This document shows, piece by piece, positions 39,396-49,260 of a stretch of 64,000 nucleotides of DNA; within the stretch, counting starts at the first letter, position 1, and the number at the start of each line of letters is the position of its first letter. This DNA comes from Isochrysis galbana (Eukaryota > Haptophyta > Isochrysidales > Isochrysidaceae). The stretch is from the NCBI GenBank assembly GCA_018136815.1, contig CM030942.1, positions 869,797 to 933,796 on the forward strand. Reading direction: 5' to 3'. A program made the translations under genes and the position numbers. The notes below the pieces were generated by a model. The model ran no database searches and had not been told where the DNA came from. It saw nothing but the letters and a program-made list of their open reading frames with translations.

Positions 39396-39683
39396 CCAAC
39401 TACGGCACACATGTCCAGATGGGTGGCCCGTACATTAAAAACATATTCCATCGTGGCGCCCGTTGGTTTCGCATACCTTGGGCATTCCCTCCGCTCAGGC
39501 GCGTCGTCGGCCATTGAAGCGATCAAAGTGCCACGGGCCAGGGCGGATTGGCTAGGAGGTTGGGCTCCAGGGACGTCGACGCGAGAGAAACATTACATCG
39601 ACCCGACGGTGGGCCCGTCCACGGCTGCTTACGCACTCTTCGGTTGGCTCTTAGACCATGCCTACTCTGTCCAAGACACATAG
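39396..39683 (+). pseudogene. Tyrosine recombinase C-terminal fragment (DIRS/Crypton-type)
   Basis: The frame ending at TAG 39681-39683 encodes LGHSLRSGASSAIEAIKVP, then RADWLGGWAPGTSTREKHYI and DPTVGPSTAAYALFGWLL. This contains the H-x-L-R box II of tyrosine recombinases, the LGGW-x-x-G region and the putative nucleophile Tyr in HYIDPTVG. It is typical of recombinases carried by DIRS-like or Crypton-like elements. The N-terminal Arg box is absent, so this is a fragment. The frame upstream merges with repeat F. Confidence 0.68.
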
Positions 39684-39734
39684 GCAGCTTAGGCACATTC
39701 TCTACTTCCGTCGCATGCGGCGAGGGGTTCGGAT

Positions 39735-39969
39735 GGCAAATACACCCACCCGTGTGAGAAGCCGATCTCTTAGCTGGTACGAATGTAAGGTTTAGTAGTA
39801 ACCCCCGTTCGTAACGCTCCAGAGCTCTGGACTTCTCTCTCGGCTTTCGCTCTCCCGACCCACCCTATACCCATTATTAGGCTGTGCGCGTGCCTTAGGA
39901 GAATTAAAATTATCCTTATAGGCAAATACACCCACCCGTGTGAGAAGCCGATCTCTTAGCTGGTACGAA
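39735..39969. repeat. 49-bp direct repeats upstream of the P450-like gene
   Basis: GGCAAATACACCCACCCGTG and the 29 bases after it are identical at 39735-39783 and 39921-39969, 137 bases apart. The right copy is about 210 bases upstream of the P450-like start. It may reflect a local duplication of promoter sequence or short element ends. Confidence 0.8.
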
Positions 39970-40181
39970 CTGTCTTTCGTTGGCAGCCTTTTCCTTTTCA
40001 CTGAAAATATCGAGGAAATTTCCCCTCCCCCCTCCCTCTCATCTCCCCCCCTCCCCCTCCCTCCCCCCCTGCTATCTGTTTTTCCCTCGAGGGAAGAAAC
40101 CTCTCCCCCCCCTCCCACCCCCCCTCGCCCATCCGTCGCAGCTCACGCGCCGGAGCTTTTTAACCCCCACCTGCGGCGGAG
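39970..40181 (+). promoter_or_regulatory. Upstream region of the P450-like gene
   Basis: A C-rich stretch (about 40020-40120) lies directly before the start codon. A 49-bp duplicated block is further upstream. A promoter role is inferred from position only; no TATA box is clear. Confidence 0.3.
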
Positions 40182-41519
40182 ATGCTGGTGTCGCTGCTGC
40201 AATGCACCGCTGTGGTGGTCCGGCTGAGCCGACCACCAATGATGGTGGCCAATCCGCCCAGCGTCGCGCTGCCAGGCCGCCCAGATGCCACGGACGAGGC
40301 GGAGTTCATGGCAGACCCGCGCGGCTTCTGCTCCAGCCGCATGCCTACAGATGGGGCAGTGTTTGCGACTGGAGCATTCGACAACGCGATCTTCGCAGGC
40401 AGCACCAAAGTCATTGACGCGGCAACAGAAGCTGGCGAGTGTGTGGATCTCGGGCAGCATCAGCTCCGAGAACCGTTTAGGGAACTGGTTGCTTCAGCTC
40501 CCGATGGCAAAACAGCTTTCGAGACCATCTGCGCCTCCTTCAACGACGAGTGTTATGCAGGGTTCTTCCAGTGGGTGCCACTTTTTAAGGAGACGGGAGG
40601 CTTTTCTACTTTCCGTTTTGAGGACTTCATTGACCCCCGCGTGCGCAAGGCACTCCCCGGCTTGCGCCGCGTGATATTCCGCGCCACGGCTCCAACTCTC
40701 CTCGGATCCAAGCTTGAGGATCTGCCAACATCACCCGGATTGGAGTCGCCAAAAGATTGGGGTAAAGCTTATGCCGAGTACGGTGCAGAGAAAATGAAGC
40801 CCGCCTCGCCCAGTTTTCCCCTTCTCTTCAAGCTTCCAACGATTGGCGGAGGTGGGCCATCTTTGGAGACTGCACTTGGGGCCGAGAAGGCGGGAGAGGT
40901 TCTATCGGTTGTTGAGCCTACAGCTGCTCTTGTTGCCTCGATGCTAAGAATGGTACAAGCTTATCCTGATTGGGATACGCGACTTGCGGATGAGCAAAAG
41001 CGTGCGCTTTCTGGGTCGAAGCCAGAATCGCCCATTGATTCCAAGATTCTGGGTGATATGCCCTCTCTTGAAGCCTTCGCATTGGAAACCCTTCGGATGT
41101 ACCCGCCATCGCGTCCAAGCCAGCTTCGGCTGACACGCAAGATTGATGTCGACGGGATGGAGCTTCCTGCAGGTGCTATCGTTGCCCCTGAGCCGTTTGT
41201 CGGGCACTTTGTGCCATCGTTGTACGAGCGCCCAGATAGCTTCAACCCCGACCGATTCATGGGAGCCGAGATTCCTGCACCCAGCATGGGCTTCCCGGGC
41301 TATGGTGGAGTGCGTGGCAATACATCACGCGATTTGATCCTTTCGCTGGCCAAGGTGGCATTCGTGCAGATGCGCCGCATGCATGAAGTGAAGCTTCCCA
41401 CGGAGTTGCCGAATGTGGCAGGATATCCGCTCCACTCCATACCTGATTCTGTGGAGCTCAAGGCTGTACCGTACATGTACTACGAGCTTCAACGTGGAGT
41501 GCGTAAGCTTCGCTTCTAA
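40182..41519 (+). CDS. Cytochrome P450-like protein lacking the haem-thiolate cysteine
   Basis: A single-exon ORF of 445 residues from ATG 40182. P450 features: the K-helix ExxR in FALETLRMYPPSRPSQLRLT (Glu at about 302), the PERF-like YERPDSFNPDRFMG, and the region before the L helix, FPGYGGVRGNTSRDLILSLA. In the CYP74 type this last segment reads 'GNKQC-x-G-K-D'. Here the position of the Cys is Asn (about residue 380, codon AAT at 41319-41321). No other Cys is near. The conserved Asp-(F/L)-(V/I) after it is kept. Without the thiolate ligand normal monooxygenase chemistry is not expected. CYP74 enzymes (allene oxide synthase, hydroperoxide lyase) also keep the Cys. It could be a neofunctional haem-free or differently ligated protein. 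The intact frame argues against a pseudogene. Confidence 0.7.
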   Translation: MLVSLLQCTAVVVRLSRPPMMVANPPSVALPGRPDATDEAEFMADPRGFCSSRMPTDGAVFATGAFDNAIFAGSTKVIDAATEAGECVDLGQHQLREPFRELVASAPDGKTAFETICASFNDECYAGFFQWVPLFKETGGFSTFRFEDFIDPRVRKALPGLRRVIFRATAPTLLGSKLEDLPTSPGLESPKDWGKAYAEYGAEKMKPASPSFPLLFKLPTIGGGGPSLETALGAEKAGEVLSVVEPTAALVASMLRMVQAYPDWDTRLADEQKRALSGSKPESPIDSKILGDMPSLEAFALETLRMYPPSRPSQLRLTRKIDVDGMELPAGAIVAPEPFVGHFVPSLYERPDSFNPDRFMGAEIPAPSMGFPGYGGVRGNTSRDLILSLAKVAFVQMRRMHEVKLPTELPNVAGYPLHSIPDSVELKAVPYMYYELQRGVRKLRF

Positions 41520-41537
41520 TAAGTTTGATTTCTCGCG

Positions 41538-42308
41538 GAAATGTACAACATGTCTAAATAAACCTTTTAATAGTCTCACCGCACCCGCGGCCGTGGACCC
41601 TCTACTTTCTACTCACGTAGGAGAACTTTCTACACCCCCACTCCCCCGGCCCTTCTCCCCCCGCCATAAGGCGACTCCCCCCGTGCACTACTAGGGGGAT
41701 AGGGGTGAAGGGCTTAGATATGGTCCGGTGGCCCGCGCCTCCCCCCGGTGATCATTCCCCCCCTTCCTCCTGTGTCTCCGAGTGGGCGGCGGCCTCAGCC
41801 CCGACTTATCCTGTAAACAGATGCGGGACTTACCTATTTTCCGGTGAGCGGAGCTCTCGCTCCGCCCACCCCCTTCTCCGCGCGCTCTCTCCCCTCTCCT
41901 GCAGGCACGCGCGATGGCGCGCCTGCGGCAGGCCTCCAGCTGCCCTGTGGCGGCCCTTGGAGGCTCCTGGAGGCCAGCTCAGGGGGCAGAGGAGGCTGGG
42001 GCTGGGCCCTGGCCTCCCCTGCCTCTCCCTCGCTGGTGCTCCCGAGCCTCTGGGGCCCCCAACCTGCACCTGTCTGCCTGTCGACCAGGGGGGGAGGGGG
42101 GGTTGGAGCGATGGGCTGGTCACGAGGGGCCAGGATGGGCGAATGGGGCGAGCCTGTGGGGAAGGGAGTGGGTCAGTAGGGCAGTGGCCTCCTGGCAAGC
42201 CATCAGGCGTGCCAGGAGGATGGGTGGTTCCTCAGTGGAGAGAGGGGGGGGCTCGTGCCCCCCCATGGGTCAACCAAGTATAAATTCAGTTGAAATGTAC
42301 AACATGTC
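41538..42308 (-). mobile_element. B-type short LINE (internally deleted) with 17-bp target duplication
   Basis: GAAATGTACAACATGTC occurs at 41538-41554 and again at 42292-42308, so the element is 41555-42291 (737 bp). Read on the minus strand it begins AACTGAATTTATACTTGGTT and ends in ATTAAAAGGTTTATTTA. It shares its 5' part with the LINE copy at 10744-11260 and its whole length with 53964-54650. It has no ORF2. The long target duplication and A/T-rich 3' tail are typical of target-primed retrotransposition. It sits about 35 bases after the stop of the P450-like gene, i.e. in or next to its 3' UTR. Confidence 0.86.
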
Positions 42309-42699
42309 CGCGTTCCAAATTTTGGGGTCCACTATTTTCAGGAAACGTCGCTCCGCGTGAGACCATACACTGGGTGCATGCTAGATTGCACTCAGAGCGA
42401 TACATCTTGGATTGATGGCTCTCACAATGCCGACAACAAGTTGCAATCTTGCTCCTGTGGTTGAGTGAATGCATACAATTGTGCAACTGTCTTTGGCGAT
42501 TGAGTATCGTGTGAGGGCTTGGATGAGATTTCGTCTTCACTTAGGACTCTGCACAAACTTTTAAAACCCGTCTGAAGATTCGTGGCTGTCGCCTAGTACC
42601 GCCACGGCACTAGTTCCCTCCCGCCGCCTCCTCCGGCCGCTGCTCCCTACTGTGGCCCCCACCTCCCGCCGCCGGCTCCGCAGTTGCGCACTCCTCGAA
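42309..42699. other. Intergenic, upstream of the ankyrin gene
   Basis: At about 42560-42590 a weak match to the LINE 3' terminal text occurs (AAAACCCGTCTGAAGATTCG). No gene. The last 100 bases are C/G-rich and presumably hold the ankyrin promoter. Confidence 0.35.
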
Positions 42700-43263
42700 A
42701 TGTCATCATCTCCGGCACAGGATCTGTTGACTGCTTGCCAGCGTGGAGACCTGTCGCTCGTGGCGGCGCTGCTGAAGGAGCACCCCGTGGAGGCGCTCCT
42801 CTGCCGCACGCTGCGTCGAGGGCAGGAAATGTACGCCCCTGCCGCGGTGGACGCGTTCGGCAGGAACGCCCTGATGGTGAGCTCGGCCCGCGGTGACGCC
42901 GAGTGTGTCAAGATCGTCGCAGCAGCCGCCCGTCAGATCCACCAGCAGTACATCAATGAATGCGATGGCAAGGGAAACACCCCCCTCTTCACTGCATGCA
43001 CCAACAACTTCAGCGAGTGCGCCAAGGTTCTGCTTGAGCACGGCGCCGAAGTCGACGACAAGGGAGGAAAGAGGGTCTTCTACACCCCGCTGATCCAGTG
43101 CGCCAAGCTTGGGCACGTGGACTGTGCGCGCATTCTCGTCGACTTTGGCGCGAGCGTCTACGAAGTGCAAGAGATGGGCGCCTATCATGGCCTGACGGCC
43201 GCCCACATCGCAAAGCTCAAGGGGCACGTTGACATCGAGCGCATGCTTGTGCAAGCCCGCTGA
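42700..43263 (+). CDS. Ankyrin-repeat protein
   Basis: The ORF from ATG 42700 encodes 187 residues (the frame is open to 42652 without ATG). Ankyrin units are visible: DLLTACQRGDLSLVAALLKE (1), DAFGRNALMVSSARGDAECV (2), GKGNTPLFTACTNNFSECAK with VLLEHGAEVDDK (3), YTPLIQCAKLGHVDCARILV (4) and GLTAAHIAKLKGHVDIERML (5). Ankyrin repeats mediate protein-protein contacts. The protein is little more than a five-repeat stack, with no catalytic domain, so its partner is unknown. The frame is intact and clean. Confidence 0.82.
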   Translation: MSSSPAQDLLTACQRGDLSLVAALLKEHPVEALLCRTLRRGQEMYAPAAVDAFGRNALMVSSARGDAECVKIVAAAARQIHQQYINECDGKGNTPLFTACTNNFSECAKVLLEHGAEVDDKGGKRVFYTPLIQCAKLGHVDCARILVDFGASVYEVQEMGAYHGLTAAHIAKLKGHVDIERMLVQAR

Positions 43264-43499
43264 GTCGCGTCACACGCGACGGCGTGTTTGTGTGGAGCGG
43301 CGCGTGCGCCAAGTTTGTGCAAGGTTGCAGCACCGACCGACCGTCTTAGGGGAGGGAGGCGCTGTACTCTGATGATAGCTCTTCTAGCTGAGAGTGAGTG
43401 AGGAGCATCCGCCAAGTAGGTGTCTCTGGTGGTGACAACCATCGCTGATCGCTTAGGCGTAAATGCGGGCCAGATAGATGTTTCCACGTATCGGAATCA
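43264..43499. other. 3' flank of the ankyrin gene
   Basis: No gene is supported; a short A run lies at about 43500. Confidence 0.3.
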
Positions 43500-43605
43500 A
43501 TAAAAAAAAATTCCAGCTGGGAAGATGCGCAGCTGCACTGAGCCGCTGGCCGATGCCGCACGCCGACGCAGGTGAAGACGCAGGTGAAGATGTCCCTGCA
43601 GGCCC
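43500..43605 (-). repeat. Dispersed repeat G, reverse copy
   Basis: Reverse-complement match to 5105-5200, including GCACTGAGCCGCTGGCCGAT and GCAGGTGAAGACGCAGGTGA. Confidence 0.55.
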
Positions 43606-44059
43606 TGCAGAGACCCCGGCAGAGCCCGGGGGCGGGCGGGCGGGTCATCTGAGCGCCCCGGCTTGCATTGATGGTCATGTCTGGGGCCTAGGCTCCTTCA
43701 GACGGCGAAGGGGTAGCGTTGCGCTCTCCCGGGGTTGCTGGAGTGCTGCAGCGACAAACTGCGAAGATGCTGCTGAGGCCGCAGAGGTCGCCAGTCGAGC
43801 GCCCGAAGTCAGTGGTGGGAGCGGTCGCGGCGCCGGGATCTGTGGCGGCGGTGGGCCTGCTGCTATCTGCCATTGTAGCGATGAGGATAGGCCTCCGACT
43901 CCGGTGCGATGATCCGCGCTCAGGAAATGGAAATCGCGCTACGCCGGGGAGAGCAAGCCGAGAATGATCGGGCAAAGCGGGCGAGGACGCGTGCGGCTCG
44001 GCTGGCTGCGCGTGAGGAGCGACGCGGCAGCCGCGAGCAAGGATCGGAGAAGCATAAGC
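43606..44059. other. Intergenic, no supported gene
   Basis: Several Ala/Arg-rich frames on both strands; none with a recognised motif. Confidence 0.35.
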
Positions 44060-44450
44060 TGGCCACGTGCTTCCATTCTTCAGGGGTTAGGTCGATTTTC
44101 CGTGCCCATGCCTCGCGCGCCGGTTGGGGCGTGTTGCCTGGAGCTTTTTTCCCCCCTCCAGTTCTCGTGTTATGTGCCCTGAGACTGTGATGCGGTCGAG
44201 TGGTGTTTTGTCGCCGATTGTGTATTCGTCCGCTAGCGGGTACTCCATGTATTTCGGGCCTTTTAGCCCATTTTCCTATCCATCTAGCGGGAGGATGGTA
44301 TTGTTTGGTTTCCTCTGGGGTCGCGACTCCCGCGAGGTCGGCTGGCCCTATCGTTTTAACGATAGTTCCTACTGCGGCCGCCGAACCCAACTCTTGCAAG
44401 CTGCTCGCAAGACGCCAGACATGGGACAAAGGTGGCAGATATAGAATGTA
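44060..44450 (-). pseudogene. LINE ORF2 fragment between connector and zinc finger
   Basis: The minus-strand frame has YHPPARWIGKWAKRPEIHGV, matching YHAPAKWESGLKGPKHLEYP in the 11020-12936 ORF. Later it has QPAREAWARKIDLTPEEWKH, matching QPAREAWARKLALTQDEWMH. Between them the frame differs, so small indels have occurred. The fragment stops before the zinc finger. Confidence 0.72.
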
Positions 44451-44504
44451 TGTAAGCATCTTGTGGTTGGTCACCAGCTAACGTTTATATGCTTGGCGTC
44501 CGCG

Positions 44505-44735
44505 TCCACTCATGGAGGGGGCCACGAGCCCCACCCCCCTCTCCACTCCCTCCTTCATAGGGAGGGAGCAACCATCCATCCACCTGACCTGCCGCATGGG
44601 CATGCACGACGCAGGGCACCACACTGCACTGCCAACACATACTCTTGCCCTTGCACAGACACGCCCGGTTGGCACGGCCCTTGGCCCGCGGCGGCCACAG
44701 CCCATTGCTCCAAACCCTCCACCCCTGTAGATTTG
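44505..44735 (+). mobile_element. B-type LINE 5' region, diverged copy
   Basis: Has TCATGGAGGGGGCCACGAGC, CCCCCCTCTCCACTCCC, ACCATCCATCCACCTG and CCCATTGCTCCAAACCCTCC in the order seen in 10770-10980. It lies next to, and in the opposite orientation from, the preceding ORF2 fragment. Confidence 0.5.
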
Positions 44736-44786
44736 GCCCAACCAACAATGATTCCGTGTCATCGTGCCGATTTGTCTCCACAAGTG

Positions 44787-47700
44787 TCAAATGACGCTTG
44801 ACGTTAAACCTACCTGAGTTAGTGGTTGTCGGTTTGGACTACTAACGTCGCTTGATATGGAAGGGTGGTCGACCATTTGTATTTGGGAGCGGTCTCCATC
44901 GCCCGTGGCCGGCGCAGCCGAGCGTGTCTCCAATAAGCCCATGGGTATGAACTGTGACGCCGAGTATTGCAGCCGAGGAGGAGCTGGACGCACTGCCCCA
45001 TTAGTCGAATTCGGGTTTGCTTCCTCGTCAGAGACGGACGCTAGAGGTGCAGCCGCAGCTGCATCGGCACTAGGCTGGAGGTGGAAGCTACCTCGACTTT
45101 GACGTTGTGCGGCACTGGCCTCGGCATGCTCAGGGGCGATGACGCGCTTACAGAGCGGGCAACTAGCGACAAATCCTTTGCGAACGATCCAGCTACGGAT
45201 ACATTCCCCGTGGAAGCGATGGCCGCATGGCAAAGATACGAGTAGAGGACCTTGATCAACCGCAAACTCCGCTTCTTCAGGCATTGGGGCACTTCTCGTA
45301 CTTCTTGCCGGAGGGCGCACGCGTAATCGTCGTGCGCGAGGGCGTCTATGCTGATTGCTCACATCCTCGTCCGACACCACAGCGCCAGCTGCCGATCCCA
45401 AGGAAGCGCTAGTGGGAACTGTGGCGCCACTAGTACACGTTGCCTCTACGGCGTCCGTCAGCTTTGGCGTCGCATCTGCCTCCCCAGCGACACTCTCTAG
45501 CTCCTCGCACAACTCACCGAGACAGATGGCGCAAGTGTCATCGGAGTTTGCGTCAGCTTTGTCGAGAGCGGTGAGATTTGGGGAGAGCGCTTGCAGAATC
45601 TCAGCGGGAGGCACTCCAGCAAAAGCAACAGCGTCCATCCTTTGTTGAGCGGCGCGACGACGCGCCTCTTGTCGAATGCAGTGTAGCCTGATGCAAAAGA
45701 GCGCCAAGAGCGTAATGAAGAGCAGCGCCGCGGTGAAGACGAGCAGAATGAGCCACAGAGAAGCTGAGAGGAACGACGGTGAAGCGTTCGTTTCATCGAT
45801 GGGACCGTCATAACCGCATGGAATGCACTTGACAACAACCTCGTAGACGCGGCGACCACCATCTTCTGCTGTCACAACCAGAGGCAGTCGCGTCTCGGGT
45901 TCGTAAAACCACAGCGTGGCTGGGCTGCTCGAATTATCAATGGCTGCTGGTGCTTGATCCGGCAAACAGTAAGGTGCAGGCATTCCGGCGCATATGGTCT
46001 CCCAACGGGTGGTCACATTGATTTGCAGCCGCCATGCCATCATTTGCTCTGTCAGCCCAGTGCCGGTCTCTATGAGCCGCTCTTCAGAGAGAGCACCAGG
46101 CGAATCGTCTCGAATCACGATGATCAGTGACGAGGCCGCAGCTGAAAGGCCACCTACCAGAGAACCGCCAACGAGGCTCAGGAGAGAGAGTGTGTTGATT
46201 GGTGAAAGCGTGCGGCGGACGAGCATAAGATGCGATGCCTTGATGCCCGTCTCTGCCGTCACGATGAGTTCGACTGGTGTTTCCCCAGGCGGGAAACGTA
46301 TTGCGACGGAAAGGTCACCCTTCGGCGCCCACACCGAGCCCTGGACAACGAGACCATTCTTTGCGTTCAGCTCGAGCCTCGTCGAGTTGGAGCACGCATG
46401 CGCAGCACGACCACAGCCAGACGTCACAGCAGCTCCACCGGCGAGTATGCTGAAGGAAAGGATCGAATCGGTGCTCGCCGTGAAGAGGCGAAAGCACGTG
46501 GCATACTTCGCATCGCATGCCTCAGCCAGGATCGGTTGAAGCGAATCGGCCACAACTGCCCCCACAAGCGGAGTGTCGAGCGTGCCATACTGCTCGCGAT
46601 ATGCGGTGGTCGACCATTCAGCGTAAGAAGTATCATTCGAGGAGGGCCGTTCGATTGACAGGGGAATCTCGCAAGGTGAGGCTCGATTGGGCGTGTTGAG
46701 GCGGAGGGTCGCCTTGTTGACGCCGTGCTTGAGCGGAAGGGCCCGAGATGTGTATGCATGAGCGGCATCCAATTCGTACTCACGGCCATCGAGGTCATAG
46801 AGAAGCGTGACACTTATAGGGCCATCGGACGGTGGGATCACAGTCACGCGTGCCCATAATGCCTGCACGCCGGCCGTGACAAGTACGGGGACGGAGAGAA
46901 CGGAAGCCCCGGTAGAATCCCAATCTAGCAAAAGCGTGCTGACTGTCTCATTGCACAATGGGTGATCCCACTCACCGTCACAGCCAGGACCTTCTTCAAC
47001 GATCTCGATGCGAAGCGAATGTAGCCCACACGTGCAATTACTACGGTTGATACAGTCGCAGGTACCATCGCCCTTCATGCCGTCGTTGCAACCACCACCA
47101 TCGCACTCGCATGACGAACAATTGGTCCCAAAATGCCCCGGCGAGCATTTTGAGCATCCTGCACCCCCAAATCCTGCCGCACAGCACTCATCAGAAGCCA
47201 GCGTCAGGTTTGCTAAAGGACACACTGACGTGGTGGCCGAGTTTGCCGCCACCGTATCCGTTGGAGCTAGGCACCTAGAGGTCGTCGCGCACCACACGCA
47301 GGGCCCTGCGGTGCAAGTGCCACAATCAGAGAAGGCTTCACAATAATTCTTGCTCGCTGTCCAGCTGGCCCGAAATCCTCCATAGTTGGTGTTCTCTCGA
47401 CCAATGTCGTCAGAGAAAAACTCGACCAGCACTTCCCGGCCGGACGAGATTACAAGGGGTGCCAAATAGCATGAGTAGGTGGCAAGGACCGGTGCAGCAC
47501 GAGTGCCACCGTCATGTATGCGGACATAGTCTTGTGGTTCGCCGTTCATGCCTTGCGCACACTCGAGTTCGAATCGCTCGAAGGTGAGGACCAAAAAATC
47601 ACCGGCGTCCTCCTGGGCAAAAATATGCCAAGCGCATTGCTGGCCCGAGCAGTATTGCCTGCCCGCTGGATTTGACCCGAATGTACCACTGGTGCCGCTT

Positions 47701-48985
47701 AAGATGACTTCACCCTCGCAACGCGCATCATTGGCCGTGTCGATCTCGAGAGTGACGTCGTCGCCGAGCCTGTCACGCAGCCATACGGAATCGATCTGGC
47801 TGAACAGCACAACGGGCATTGTCAACGCGCGTGCTTCAGAGGCACGTAAAGACGATACAGCCATGTAGTAGAGATCGGTTGGAGACTTTGCCGACATCAC
47901 AATACCGAGCTCAGCTCCTGCAGTGGCCATTGCATCTGCCTTGTTAAAGAAAGGGCAATAGAGTCGACCGGAGAGTAGAGCAAGCGGTGCACTCTCGGCG
48001 GCCGTTGGCATCAGTGAATAGCACGCCGAGTTGTCGATCACGTCTAAGCAAGGGCTGGAGCATTCGGAAGAGCAAGACGCCGTGCACGTATCGGCGCAAT
48101 AGCTCGGTGATAAGTCGATTGCAAGCGGTTCACAGACTTCTCGGTCCAACTCGGCAAGGCGGACGCTGTATCGTGTGCGCACTGCCGGAAGCTGCGGGCC
48201 AAAATGCGCGCGTTTGAAGACAATGCGACGAGTCTCAGAACCATCGCCGTATGTGGCTGTCATGTAGTCAGGATCATTGCCACACCGCCGCAAGTCTTGA
48301 TAGTATGAGGATGCTGATGGAAGTGGATTGGCACAGTCCTTCACGCAGTTCTTATCATGCTCACCGGCGGCTGGATTGCAGACGCCGTCGCCGCAGACCT
48401 GAGGGTGCAGTGCACGGAATGAGAGTTTTAGAGTGGAAGATGGACAGCAGTAGATCCGATGGGAGACATCAAACTGTGACATCACGAGCTCTTAGTGAAG
48501 GGCCAGCGTGGTGGAGGATGCAGCTGAGGGAGAGACAAGCTCACATCTTCCGAGGGACTCCACTCGAACGCAAAATCTTGCATGATCGTGCCCGCCTCGG
48601 CAGCGAGCTCGATGAGAAGGACGCCCCGTAAGGATGCGAGGCTCCATGTGGAGCACTTGAAGACAGCGATGAGTGGTGACAGAGTGGTTGCCCCGTCGTA
48701 AACGTGGAGTGCCGAGGGAGCGGACGGGTCGCACTCTTCTGCCTGCTGGAGCGAAAATTTCGTGAATCGAATCGTAATCGACGGGCCGATCTCACCCGGC
48801 GCTTCCTCGTGCCGTATGAGGAAGGTGCAGTTGATGAGCGAGCCAGCTTCGCCCGATGCATTCCACGGCCCGCTCGAGAAGGAGCCAGCCGGCTCGGTCA
48901 GGACGGTCTCTCCGGGACATGGGACAGCGTTGGTCAAATAAAGGCAGGCGACTGCCAGTAGCAGCGTGTGCCGTCCCCAGCCCAT
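44787..48985 (-). CDS. PA/CUB-domain transmembrane RING-H2 protein (putative E3 ubiquitin ligase), two exons
   Basis: Exon 1 is 48985-48545 and exon 2 is 48398-44787, joined in phase 0 (donor GTGAGC, acceptor CCCTCAG), giving 1350 residues. A signal peptide (LLLAVACLYLTNAVPCPG) leads a CUB-like domain. CGDGVCNPAAGEHDKNC follows, then a PA-type region (LYCPFFNKADAMATAGAELG, then TMPVVLFSQIDS). A second CUB domain contains YCSGQQCAWHIFAQ and DYVRIHDGG. PSI/EGF-like Cys-rich segments follow (CEAFSDCGTCTAGPCVWC). A long beta-rich region leads to one membrane helix at about 1028-1051 (LWLILLVFTAALLFITLLAL). The cytoplasmic RING-H2 spans about 1103-1230: CAIC, then CGHRFHGECIRSW and CPLC. PA-TM-RING ligases ubiquitinate membrane or vesicular cargo; the CUB/EGF ectodomain is unlike the plant and animal types I know. 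The RING has a 98-residue insert after its first Cys pair. Confidence 0.87.
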
Positions 48986-49260
48986 CCGGTGGGAACACGC
49001 TCTGAATCCGAGCCGCCCCCCAGGCGTCCGAGAGAGAGAGAGTGAGCGAGCGAGCGAGCGAGCGAGTTGGGGGGGGGGGGGGGGTGAGCGGAGGGGGGAG
49101 AAAAAGTGGGTACAATACTCCTACGGGGGGCGGGGGCGGGGGCGGGGGGAGAGATGTAAAACTCATACTCCAAGGGACGCGGAAAGGAGATGATGGAAGA
49201 GGAGAGGACTGGAAGGAGGACGGGGCGGGCGCCAGAGGGCTTGCGTTCTAAAACTAGTTG
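48986..49260. promoter_or_regulatory. Upstream region of the RING-protein gene
   Basis: GAGCGAGCGAGC and G-run sequences (about 49030-49085), then GGGGGCGGGGGCGGGGGG repeats. The minus-strand gene starts at 48985, so this is probably its promoter and 5' UTR. No other element is seen. Confidence 0.3.

Noticed and set aside
40182-41519. Functional allene oxide synthase or hydroperoxide lyase
   Set aside because: The haem-thiolate Cys required in CYP74 enzymes is absent.
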